A DNA stretch of 36,435 bases, taken from positions 1-36,435 of IMG/VR virus record IMGVR_UViG_3300050821_023985, one strand, 5' to 3'. This DNA comes from a virus. Positions 1-8,009 of the stretch are shown in pieces. The first letter of the stretch is position 1. Every line of letters begins with the position of its first letter. The notes beneath the pieces were generated by a model, which had not been told where the DNA came from, ran no database searches, and was given only the letters and a program-made list of their open reading frames with translations. The position numbers and the translations under genes were made by a program.

Positions 1-384
1 AAGCCAATTTTGATCTATAGAGTCAAATTGGTTCATGTCAGCTTTGAGAATCACGCACGTATGGCCTAGATATTGTGTAGTGTCTTGGTCATAACCATAA
101 GGCTCGCCAAACACCGCTACATCGCCTAACTGCGGTATAAATTCTGGTGTGTTGGCAATGCGCTCTATACTGGCAGGCAAATCCATTGACCAAAGGTCGA
201 TAGCATTACCGCTCGGCATCCAGCCAACCATAAAATTTAGATAACCATTAACAAAATCCTTACACTGGAAGCCATAGACTCCATCGGTATCGATACCCAA
301 CCGGCCTCGATCGTCGGTTTTTGCATACTGACTTTGTTTCCAGCCACCTTGCAACCAGTCCTGTATCTCTTGTGGGGTTTTCAT
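1..384 (-). CDS. CHAP-domain endolysin, N-terminal 128 residues (cut by window edge)
   Basis: An open frame runs from the ATG at 384 off the left edge with no stop. It lies right behind the 87-aa gene (TAA, one base, then ATG). The visible part has the CHAP cysteine context at residues 38-48 (YGFQCKDFVNG, catalytic Cys41 candidate) and the matching histidine in LGHTCVIL (His108). A Q-L-G-D-V-A-V-F strand sits between them, as in CHAP enzymes. CHAP domains cleave peptidoglycan as amidases or endopeptidases, and the position next to a holin-like gene fits host lysis. The C-terminal part, probably a wall-binding domain, is outside the window, so the exact bond cut cannot be told. Confidence 0.85.
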   Translation of the reverse strand, partial: MKTPQEIQDWLQGGWKQSQYAKTDDRGRLGIDTDGVYGFQCKDFVNGYLNFMVGWMPSGNAIDLWSMDLPASIERIANTPEFIPQLGDVAVFGEPYGYDQDTTQYLGHTCVILKADMNQFDSIDQNWL

Positions 385-385
385 A

Positions 386-649
386 TTATCCCTTCGCATT
401 TCTAGCTGCTTGGTGCACAGCTCTCATTCGCTCTGAAGCTCTTGCGCGAGACTGAGGTGATCGGTTGCGTTCTGACATTCTTGCAGATGCTGCCGCACGA
501 GCTTTTGGGCTAACAACGTGGCCTTGCTTAAAACCAGCATGGCTGCCCGGCTTTCTACCACTCCCTGGGCCACCTTTTTCAACGTCTTCAGGCGCAATAT
601 TGGCTATCATCTCAGGGTCATAGCGGCCTAGATTGATTGGGTACTCCAT
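386..649 (-). CDS. Small basic protein with GGPGSGRKPG motif, lysis region
   Basis: This is an 87-aa protein whose ATG overlaps the holin-like gene's stop (TAATG). Residues 26-36 read KGGPGSGRKPG, a Gly/Pro/Arg linker also known from phage head and morphogenesis proteins. Residues 47-87 are Arg/Ala/Ser-rich with a twofold pattern (SPKARAAASARMSERNR then SPQSRARASERMRAVH). That pattern is loosely like a NUMOD3 DNA-binding motif, but the match is weak. There is no membrane segment or signal peptide. It sits between holin and endolysin, where lysis accessory genes occur, but I see nothing that shows a lysis function. Function unknown. Confidence 0.65.
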   Translation of the reverse strand: MEYPINLGRYDPEMIANIAPEDVEKGGPGSGRKPGSHAGFKQGHVVSPKARAAASARMSERNRSPQSRARASERMRAVHQAARNAKG

Positions 650-921
650 TATTTAGCATCCTTTTGTGTTTCGTTGGGTTTAAAAGCAGCTTCGGCTGCA
701 CTGACGGCGCCATAATCGGTTGCGAAATTAGCATATAGAGACACGAGCACTAGGTACAGGACGCTGGCCTGTTGCCAAAACGGCTGCGCAAATATGAAGA
801 CTGAGACAGCAACTACCATGTTCACTAGCCAAATGTAGGTAAAGAACATATGAATCTTATATTGCAACTCTGGGTTTGACTCAAAGTCATGTATGAAGTG
901 TTTGATCCAACCGTGCCGCAT
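649..921 (-). CDS. Putative holin, two membrane segments
   Basis: This is a 90-aa protein with two hydrophobic stretches (about residues 24-46 and 51-66). The N-terminus is charged and the C-terminal tail polar (FKPNETQKDAK). Size, two-helix topology and position directly before the endolysin gene fit a holin that permeabilises the inner membrane to release the CHAP enzyme. The stretch SLYANFATDYGAVSAAEAA resembles a signature seen in small phage membrane proteins from lysis regions, recalled from family knowledge and not searched. The gene follows the bipartite element at 931-979 and has an AAAGAAG ribosome site 8 bases before ATG. Holin families share little sequence, so the role rests mainly on context. 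Confidence 0.65.
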   Translation of the reverse strand: MRHGWIKHFIHDFESNPELQYKIHMFFTYIWLVNMVVAVSVFIFAQPFWQQASVLYLVLVSLYANFATDYGAVSAAEAAFKPNETQKDAK

Positions 922-930
922 AATTTATTC

Positions 931-979
931 TTCTTTCTACTCTAATTTTAAGTAGAAAGCAGAGAAATTATTACTTACA
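931..979 (-). promoter_or_regulatory. Bipartite repeated element, copy A (before lysis genes)
   Basis: On the minus strand the element reads TAAGTAATAATTT (977-965), 19 bases, TTAGAGTAGAAA (945-934). The whole 49 bases are identical to the copy at 15077-15125. Within it CTTTCTACT and AGTAGAAAG form a perfect 9-bp stem with a 9-base loop. It fills the gap between the tail hub stop (990) and the holin start (921). It may be a phage promoter (TAATAAT as a -10 candidate, no good -35) or an mRNA leader. Transcription activity is inferred, not shown. Confidence 0.6.
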
Positions 980-989
980 GTGACAATAT

Positions 990-2186
990 CTAAGAATAGG
1001 TGGCTATTCCATTTGTGCCAAGTGCCCTGTTAGCAACATTGTAGGCGTTCAAAGTTTGACGGGCAGCCGAATCCGTTAACTGCTCAACTTCAATATCTGC
1101 ATAGTCAGCTGAATAATCAACAGACACGATCTGCATGTTGTTATTGAAGTTTTGGGAGGTAATGGCATTGAAGCCTTTGAACTGGCAAGTATCGCCGGGC
1201 TGGATAAGCTCAATGTTGTAACCAATCTTCTGATCGATATTGTTATCAACAATCCTAGCTGTTATACGCTTGAATGGGTTTTTAACGTTAGTAATGTAGG
1301 CATTACCAAAGTTATCAGCGGCTTGTTGGCTAGAGATGCGTGTATCCCTAAAGGTAATCCATCTATCATCGAGACTATTGATGCTGGCTTGGTCATAGTA
1401 ACGCTTAAGTATGGTTAAACTAGCATGGCCATCTTGAAATAACAGATTATTGAATACACTATCAGCATTGTTCAGAATGGTCAGCTTGGTGAAGTCTTTG
1501 CCAAAAGTGAAGGTGTGGCGAGGCGTGGTGGCTTTATTCTGGAATTTGATAAGGTTTGTTTCGGGGACGTACCAATACCAGCCAGCAGGGGCTAAATCTT
1601 TACATAGGTTCAACGCATCAGTTATGAAATCCTTGTCATGGGTATAAGTCATCATCTGGTTTGGTGCAGCAATGTCTGAAGCATTATATTGCACCATGGC
1701 AACAGTAGAGTTAGCGTTGTACTGATCTAGGATGCTCTTAAAATTAGTGTCGATGTTTGAGGCAGTAGCCGGTGCTGTGGCCGTCAAGCCTGTTGGGCTG
1801 GTGTACAAGATAACTGTATTACCACTTCTCAAGATGGCAGTAGCCATTTTGGTGACGTTACCATAACATCGGACAGTTACACTTTCTTTTGCCCCATCTA
1901 TGGTGGTTTCAATGGCATATATCCAGCCACTATAGATGAGCTGACCTAGTGGGCCAGTCTCGAAATCCGTTACATACATCTTGACTTGATTATTGTGGGC
2001 AATTAAATTACCTTGGCCGAAGTTATCAAACGGTTTTGATAACGTAAAACTGAAATCGCCCAAACCACCATTAATCTGTTTCCTAAAGCTATCCCACTTA
2101 AAATCATAGATAGTATCAATAAGTTTACCGTTAGTTCCGCTACGGTATACCTTTATGTAATAGTCTTTGTTATTTATCAGTGGCAT
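990..2186 (-). CDS. Minor tail protein, probable tail hub / baseplate protein
   Basis: This is a 398-aa protein. The N-terminus (YYIKVYRSGTNG, then FKWDSFRKQINGGLGDFSF) looks like the first beta-barrel of siphovirus hub proteins of the Gp37/Tal type, which form the ring below Dit and hold the fibre or cell-puncturing parts. Its place as the last large tail gene, straight after the Dit-like gene (TAATG overlap), supports this. No peptidase or lysozyme motif was found, and at 398 residues it is about the size of a hub domain without a long C-terminal extension. Receptor contact may instead come from the Dit-like protein. Confidence 0.7.
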   Translation of the reverse strand: MPLINNKDYYIKVYRSGTNGKLIDTIYDFKWDSFRKQINGGLGDFSFTLSKPFDNFGQGNLIAHNNQVKMYVTDFETGPLGQLIYSGWIYAIETTIDGAKESVTVRCYGNVTKMATAILRSGNTVILYTSPTGLTATAPATASNIDTNFKSILDQYNANSTVAMVQYNASDIAAPNQMMTYTHDKDFITDALNLCKDLAPAGWYWYVPETNLIKFQNKATTPRHTFTFGKDFTKLTILNNADSVFNNLLFQDGHASLTILKRYYDQASINSLDDRWITFRDTRISSQQAADNFGNAYITNVKNPFKRITARIVDNNIDQKIGYNIELIQPGDTCQFKGFNAITSQNFNNNMQIVSVDYSADYADIEVEQLTDSAARQTLNAYNVANRALGTNGIATYS

Positions 2187-4972
2187 TAGAGATATCTCTT
2201 GGTGTAATCGATACTGGCATTGGCCGAGAATAGGCCACCGGCTGAAGTCATAAATAGTTGAAACATCATGGTTTCGTTGTTGGTAGTAATCAGAGTATAG
2301 GTACTACCAGAGTTTGTGGATTTGGCCATTGATCCAGCCGGGTATCGGTTATTGTTGGCTCGCAGCAGCCATTTGTTGGTAGTGTTTAGGGTTGCGGCCG
2401 CATTGCAAACAATCCAGTATTTAGTTGCCGCGTTTAATGTAAAGGCTGCGGGGAAATTAAAACTCAACCAGCCCCATGAACCAGCGGCTGGCGGGGCGAC
2501 GGTAATAGTGGCATTAGCGTTGACTAGTGTGCCGGAGGGAGCATTTGAAGCATCTGTCTCAATCCTAAGTGTCATACTGCCTGGCACACCTACAATATAT
2601 GGATAAATATCACAGCGCTGTACGCTGTTGGTAGCGACTGGTACGACAGCCTGGGCTCCTCGTATAGCTGTACCATCCACAGAGATGCCATAGACCCAGT
2701 TAGATAGTATTCTGGTAGTAGTTGGCGTGGCAGCAAAAGTGCCTGTTAATAGGGCATTCCAACGAGGTGATGTTCCAATAGTGTTTACGGGCGTCCAGCT
2801 GCTTTCGCTAAAACTGCCTACAGGCGTTAAGGTCTGGAAAGTAGTGCCATCACCAGAAAATTTATAAGCAACTGCGGTTGAGCCTGGTGTGGTATCAGCC
2901 TTTTTTATCTGAGCGGCCAAACCGTCTGCATTACTTGTGAGTAAAGCTAGAGATTGTCCGATGTTCTTGGTAGAGTCATATCCCGCCTTAAAAGTGGCTA
3001 TGACTGATATTGCGTTACTATTGGCACCGGTAAACGTAGCGTTGTAGGTTCCAGTTGTTGAGACCACTTTGCTCTCTGTGGCACCATTAATATTAAACCC
3101 ACCAGAATCGGCAACGAGGGTATCAAAATTGGAGTAACCAGTTCCAGCAGCTAGAGCAGCTTTGTTGAGGCAAGAGCCTATTACAAGTTCGCCAGCTTGG
3201 GTGGTAGTAGGCGTAGCAGTTGAATCAAGTGAAGATATCGCCATGGCAGTTTGGTCAAGAGGTGAGCTTATGCTTATATTTGTAAATTCCTGGGCTATTA
3301 TAAGAAGCCGTACAGTAGTTCCAGAGGTATTATGAGTGAATGTATGGCTGGCGCCACCAATTATATTAGTCGCAAAATAGATAGATACCTCATCAGTGCC
3401 ATCTTGACGACTAACGGCCTTAGTCCAGGTGTTGTTATAGCTGTCCGTAATAGTTGAGTTTGCAGGATTATTACTAACAGCGGTTATTGCTATAAAGTTC
3501 CCCGTTGTAGTCGTTATCCCGGGAGTGGTTATACTGCTGGCACCGACCGCAGTCGCGGCGTGAGCAGTCTGTATGTATGGCGTAGCCGGCGGTGCGGCTA
3601 AAGGTAACTGTAATCGATTATTGGTAGTATCCCAGTTAGCTGTGGTAGTACCTCCATCTCTGTAGGTTGTGTTGGCAAATGTTTCAGTATTCGCGCCATA
3701 ATCAATAGTGGTATTGGTATCAGTGCTAGTAACACTCTTATAAGTTTTAAACATTAAGCTAGCATTATTGGGTGAAGCAACGTCAGTATATGTAGCTCCA
3801 GAGTTGATAGATGTTCTAAACTTACCAGAAGCATAGTTGTTAGGAGTATTGTAATAGACCAGAACATAATTCTTTTGATCATTCGATGTGGGGGTTAAGA
3901 CAATCCAATAGGTCGTACCAGCTGACACGGTAACATTGGGGGAAAGGGCTACATTGATCCAGTTGGCGATTGTCTGCATGTTAGCAGAGCTTATGGTCTG
4001 GGTACTATTAGCCAAGATCGTACCGGAGGACGCACCTCCCGAATCTGTCTGAATAGTAAGTTGCACATTTTGCCCAGTACCAACAGAGGCTAGTACTAGA
4101 CCCAACCTAGTTATGTTGCCACCACCAGGCACAAAACTCTGGGCATAGCGATTAGTGCCAAGTAATACTGCGTAGCTACCAGCTGATTGTAATTGGAATT
4201 GATCTAGCGTCTCACCAGAGGTAGTATAAAAGTTAAAACCGTATTGATTGTTTGATCCCGCTTGCCATTGAGGAAATTGACCAACAAAGTCCAGTGGCAC
4301 ATTATTCTGTGTCACTCTAAAGTTGGTTGAGTCAGCCACAACAATATCATTATTCTGCCAATTACCAGAGACGGTGAGAGTTCGGCCACCGACGACATCG
4401 ACAATATCAAAAGCATTCAGTGATCCAGAAGTAGCGATTGTCACAGTCGTTTTGACATCTGGAAGTGCAGAGCCAGAAAAACTTAATGTACCGGTATAGT
4501 TTGAACTGTTCATGCCGGATAACGTCAAGGCATTAACTACATTAGCCGTTGCAGCTCCTTGCACAGCCTCCAGCCCAAACGGTGGATCATCTGCTTCAAA
4601 GGTTATTTCCCAGTGTGCTAGTGTCACTGAAAATGCTTCTCGCGGTACTAACCATGGCCCACTACTCGATACGATGAACCGTCTATTAACGATCCCGTCG
4701 TTAATATCTAAGTTGAGCTGCGTACCACTGGTATTGTACTTAAAAGTGTCTAACTTATTTTGCACATCATCTAAGGATGTGCCAGTTATCGTGCCGGAGA
4801 GTTTTATAGGGCGCGCCTGATAGACGGCGGATATTACTTTAGCCCCTGGACGCCTAGCAACGGGTAAAGTATTCAGCCTTAATTCTGTACCATCATCATA
4901 ATTGATCCCAGCAACCGTAATATTATTGGTCGCATCTAAAGTAAAGCTGCCAATTTGAAAAGTAAGCGCCAT
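2186..4972 (-). CDS. Distal tail (Dit-like) protein with added beta-sandwich domains
   Basis: This is a 928-aa protein. Residues 1-135 look like a Dit N-terminal domain (LTFQIGSFTLDATNNITVAG, ending in ITFEADDPPFG), which builds the hexameric ring at the tail tip. Two related domains follow at about 274-409 and 774-905. Both share a YWIV core and end in ASGKFRTSINSG or PAGSMAKSTNSG, resembling the choice-of-anchor or sugar-binding domains used in phage adhesins. Between them, residues 465-662 are homologous to the 237-aa protein encoded at 15380-16093 (shared SPLDQTA and ATFK). Typical Dit proteins are about 250-300 aa, so this is an evolved Dit with likely carbohydrate-binding domains. The gene begins one base after the tape measure stop. 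Confidence 0.75.
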   Translation of the reverse strand: MALTFQIGSFTLDATNNITVAGINYDDGTELRLNTLPVARRPGAKVISAVYQARPIKLSGTITGTSLDDVQNKLDTFKYNTSGTQLNLDINDGIVNRRFIVSSSGPWLVPREAFSVTLAHWEITFEADDPPFGLEAVQGAATANVVNALTLSGMNSSNYTGTLSFSGSALPDVKTTVTIATSGSLNAFDIVDVVGGRTLTVSGNWQNNDIVVADSTNFRVTQNNVPLDFVGQFPQWQAGSNNQYGFNFYTTSGETLDQFQLQSAGSYAVLLGTNRYAQSFVPGGGNITRLGLVLASVGTGQNVQLTIQTDSGGASSGTILANSTQTISSANMQTIANWINVALSPNVTVSAGTTYWIVLTPTSNDQKNYVLVYYNTPNNYASGKFRTSINSGATYTDVASPNNASLMFKTYKSVTSTDTNTTIDYGANTETFANTTYRDGGTTTANWDTTNNRLQLPLAAPPATPYIQTAHAATAVGASSITTPGITTTTGNFIAITAVSNNPANSTITDSYNNTWTKAVSRQDGTDEVSIYFATNIIGGASHTFTHNTSGTTVRLLIIAQEFTNISISSPLDQTAMAISSLDSTATPTTTQAGELVIGSCLNKAALAAGTGYSNFDTLVADSGGFNINGATESKVVSTTGTYNATFTGANSNAISVIATFKAGYDSTKNIGQSLALLTSNADGLAAQIKKADTTPGSTAVAYKFSGDGTTFQTLTPVGSFSESSWTPVNTIGTSPRWNALLTGTFAATPTTTRILSNWVYGISVDGTAIRGAQAVVPVATNSVQRCDIYPYIVGVPGSMTLRIETDASNAPSGTLVNANATITVAPPAAGSWGWLSFNFPAAFTLNAATKYWIVCNAAATLNTTNKWLLRANNNRYPAGSMAKSTNSGSTYTLITTNNETMMFQLFMTSAGGLFSANASIDYTKRYL

Positions 4973-4973
4973 T

Positions 4974-7496
4974 TTAGTAAGCTCCGTTCAGGGCATTGCG
5001 GTTCAAACGACCGATTTCATCTGATATCGTACGAGCCATACTACGAACGTCTACATTGTTCGAAAGAGGACCAGTAGTGATGTTGATAGTAATATTTTGG
5101 CTGCCAGTACCTACTTTGTTGGCCGGGACTATCGTACCGCTCTGATTCGGAACAAATAATTCGCGCCCAACCTCACCAACGATATATGGCATTCCAGCCT
5201 GTACTGATCCACCACTAGCTCGATGTTGGGGGTTAAATCCACCTTGCAAGCTAGAACCAGCACTCTGCAAACCCGTATTTAGTTTGGTAGATTGTGTCTG
5301 AAGGTCGCTGAGCTTAGCCGTCGTTATACCTATTAACTGGTCAGCTGTTCCTACTGCGTTTTGTATTGTCGCATTTATACCGCTAGCATTTTTTATGAGC
5401 GTTCCGACATGAATGCTTAAATCGTCTACTTTGCCTATCTGGCCTGCGGCAGTAGGTCCGATTTTACCAATTATGTTAACTGTTGTATCTATCCCTTTGT
5501 TATAAATATCTTGCATTTGAGCGCTAAGCTTGGTGGCTAAGGCTAGTTCTTCTTTTGCCTTTGCCTCTTTAGCTTGTTGAATCTGAAGATCTAGATTGGC
5601 CTGCCAAGTATTATGCAGTGATAAATTGTAGTCATCATTGGAACCTTTTAGGTTATCTGTAGCCTTTTGCCATTCTGGAGACTTGTCCCCATATTTTTTA
5701 AGCGCATCATTAACGGCAAGTTGTTTATCACTTACATCCTTAATTGAGACCTTAAAGATATCACTTGCCGCAGTCGCCTTATCTACAATTCCCTTATGGT
5801 CGGCAGTAAGTTTATTCACTGCATCCTGGGCTGCAGCTTGCCTATCCTGAAATGTTTTCAGCATATCTACAGAACTACCATATTTATCAGTAAAGGCAGT
5901 GGCTTCCTGAGTAGCTTGGATATTCTTGGTAGTGGAATCGTAGACTTTATCTATGATCAGTTTCTCAGCCGTAAGCCCGACCACTAACGCACCAACTGCA
6001 AGACCAAGCGGCAGCAGTACCCCGCTTGAAGCCATTACCACAGGTACTAATGCTCCAAAAGCAGGGACAAGCATCTTTACAAGATTTAAGAGAGGCATTA
6101 TCTGAGCAATAACAGGCAGGAATTTAGTGCCGATATCGACACTGATCACTTGGATCTTTTCTTTAAATTCTGCTAATTGTTGATTGAATGTGCCTTGTAT
6201 TAATGACCAGTGCTTGACGTCAGAGCCAGCGTTATTAGCCGAATCAGCTATGGCTTTCACGTTATCATTAAAGGTACCGGCATTCTTGCCAGTAAGCATG
6301 AAGGCTGCGTTAGCGGCGTTAGTCTGGCCAAGCAATGATGATAATTCAGAATAAAACGTCTTAGATGCTTCAGTGCCATTACGGAGTTCTTTATTAAAAG
6401 AGTTTGCCTTGTCAGCAGTAACTGCGAATTGAGTCATCATAGCTGCTTGTGTGGGGGTGAGTGCCTGAAGTGACTTATGCCAGTCTTTAGAGGTTATAGT
6501 ACCGTCTAGAAACGATTTAGCGAGATCCTGTAGCTTAGGTGGCATAGCTGCAATTTCTGTCTGAGCATCCTTAGATGCTAGAGTAGCATCTTGCAATGTA
6601 CCTTGTAGCACGAGACCGTCAGGACCCATGTGTTTAATAATGGCATCGCTAATCTGGGCTAAGGTGCCAGTTAAGCCCTTTGCGCCTAAGTTTTTTGACA
6701 AGTCTAGTGAGCTCAAGCCCATCTGCATCATTGCATTAGTCTGTTGCAGAGTAGGCTTTTCGAGCGCGCGAATCACAGCATTAAGATCCTGAGTAGCCTG
6801 ATTAGCTGAAACACCACCAGCTGTTAGAGTGGCTTCTGCGCCAGCAATCTGAGCAAACGATAACCCTACGTCGTTAGCAGCAGGCAGCACAGTAGATAGA
6901 CTGCTGGCAAAATCCTGCATGTGCATTTTACCGGCAGCAACAGCTGTGACCATTTCATTAGTAACAGATACTGCATCTGAGGCGGGCAATTTGTAGTTAT
7001 GTAGAATCGTAGTAAGTGCATCTGCAACAACATTAAGATCGGCACCATCGGCCTTTGCACCTTCTGCAGCGGCTTTCAACACATTAAGACCTTCGGCACC
7101 ATGGAAACCGGCCGATTCGATCATGTACATACCTTTACCGAGCTGCTCTAGAGTGGTGCCAGTACTGATGGCTATTTCCTTCATGCCTTTGCCAACCAGC
7201 TCGATGTTGGATTCGCTTTCTCCGGCACCTGTGACTAACTGGGTCAGTGATGCTTGAAAATCACCAGCACTTATAACGGCGCCTTGTATGCTATTTGAGA
7301 TAGCATGATAGCTGCTTTTAAGTGCATCATAAGCAGCCTGACCGACAGTTACGGCAGAAGCAGTCTCTTTAAAGCTTTTACCGAGTTTATCAACCGCTGC
7401 TCCAGATTCTTGAGACTTAGATTTAACAGCCTCCATTCCTTTTTCGAACTTGGCTGTATTAGCAGTGACCTCTACCTCTAGTTTTCGTTGTTCCAT
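4974..7496 (-). CDS. Tail tape measure protein
   Basis: This is an 840-aa protein with long helical and coiled-coil regions, a TP901-like N-terminal domain (GDFQASLTQLVTGAGESE near residue 80) and a hydrophobic stretch around residues 475-510. A C-terminal segment reads MPYIVGEVGRELFVPNQSG, a signature common near the end of tape measure proteins. It sets tail length and is ejected with the DNA. At about 0.15 nm per residue the tail would be roughly 125 nm (inference). Its ATG lies inside the end of the frameshifted chaperone frame, which is the standard arrangement. No lytic transglycosylase or peptidase domain is apparent. Confidence 0.93.
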   Translation of the reverse strand: MEQRKLEVEVTANTAKFEKGMEAVKSKSQESGAAVDKLGKSFKETASAVTVGQAAYDALKSSYHAISNSIQGAVISAGDFQASLTQLVTGAGESESNIELVGKGMKEIAISTGTTLEQLGKGMYMIESAGFHGAEGLNVLKAAAEGAKADGADLNVVADALTTILHNYKLPASDAVSVTNEMVTAVAAGKMHMQDFASSLSTVLPAANDVGLSFAQIAGAEATLTAGGVSANQATQDLNAVIRALEKPTLQQTNAMMQMGLSSLDLSKNLGAKGLTGTLAQISDAIIKHMGPDGLVLQGTLQDATLASKDAQTEIAAMPPKLQDLAKSFLDGTITSKDWHKSLQALTPTQAAMMTQFAVTADKANSFNKELRNGTEASKTFYSELSSLLGQTNAANAAFMLTGKNAGTFNDNVKAIADSANNAGSDVKHWSLIQGTFNQQLAEFKEKIQVISVDIGTKFLPVIAQIMPLLNLVKMLVPAFGALVPVVMASSGVLLPLGLAVGALVVGLTAEKLIIDKVYDSTTKNIQATQEATAFTDKYGSSVDMLKTFQDRQAAAQDAVNKLTADHKGIVDKATAASDIFKVSIKDVSDKQLAVNDALKKYGDKSPEWQKATDNLKGSNDDYNLSLHNTWQANLDLQIQQAKEAKAKEELALATKLSAQMQDIYNKGIDTTVNIIGKIGPTAAGQIGKVDDLSIHVGTLIKNASGINATIQNAVGTADQLIGITTAKLSDLQTQSTKLNTGLQSAGSSLQGGFNPQHRASGGSVQAGMPYIVGEVGRELFVPNQSGTIVPANKVGTGSQNITINITTGPLSNNVDVRSMARTISDEIGRLNRNALNGAY

Positions 7497-8001
7497 GATG
7501 GCTGAGATGACGACCTGTCAAATTCCTGTTTTTTAGCCTTTTGATACATAATTATGATAAATTTCTCCACAATATCTGCGGGTGTAAGGAGCAATTCATC
7601 GTAAGTCCAACCAAATTGTTCACAAAGCCTGTACTCAACCATTTCGGGTGGCACAGACTTTGCATTATCAAATAGTACCCGTATTACTGATTCGGTGAAT
7701 CTTTTTTTTCATTGCGAGATAGCACCTCCGAAACGGCATTGATTAGAGCAGTAGAGTCAATGTTATCTAAACGATCAATATTCTCGTCATTGATGTCTAG
7801 CTTATTGCCATTCTCGTCATCTAGATTCCAGTCGCAAATCATAGCCTTTAGAATGGCATCTCCAACCTCGGTGTTATCACCCAATCTGCGCACTCTTTTG
7901 CTTTCACCGTAGGTGTATCTTTTGTAGTACTTAATCCAGTAGTTGTTATCACTGGGCAGATTTAGAATTTCTGTCTCTAGAACGGTATTTAAATAACCCA
8001 T
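7478..8001 (-). CDS. Tail assembly chaperone, -1 frameshift product (GT-like)
   Basis: The 105-aa upstream frame contains GAA AAA AAA GAT at 7710-7699, a run of eight A residues. A -1 slip there continues without a stop for 74 codons to TAG at 7480-7478, giving a 174-aa fusion. The added part contains FTESVIRVLFDNAKSVPPEM and RLCEQFGWTYDELLLTPADI, a helical pattern typical of T-type extensions. It has no start codon of its own and fills the otherwise empty gap before the tape measure gene. In lambda-type systems G and GT bind the tape measure protein and recruit tube subunits. The open frame is direct evidence; slippage frequency is inferred. Confidence 0.85.
7684..8001 (-). CDS. Tail assembly chaperone, unshifted product (G-like)
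   Basis: This is a 105-aa acidic protein beginning at ATG 8001 behind an AGGAG site 5 bases upstream. It lies between the tail tube and tape measure genes, the invariant place of the G-type chaperone, and ends five codons after the A8 slippery run. The sequence is rich in Asp/Asn/Glu (DWNLDDENGNKLDINDEN). It is expected to be the abundant form that coats the tape measure protein, while the frameshifted form brings in tube protein. Primary sequence alone would not identify it; order and frameshift make the call strong. Confidence 0.85.
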   Translation of the reverse strand: MGYLNTVLETEILNLPSDNNYWIKYYKRYTYGESKRVRRLGDNTEVGDAILKAMICDWNLDDENGNKLDINDENIDRLDNIDSTALINAVSEVLSRNEKKDSPNQ

Positions 8002-8009
8002 AGTATCTC

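Noticed and set aside
386-649. NUMOD3 homing-endonuclease fragment
   Set aside because: Only the loose spacing of Ser-Pro and Arg residues agrees; there is no GIY-YIG or HNH domain.
931-979. Intrinsic terminator after the tail hub gene
   Set aside because: The 9-bp stem is A/T-rich with an A-rich, not T-rich, 3' flank on the coding strand, and the same boxes occur without the stem in copy C.
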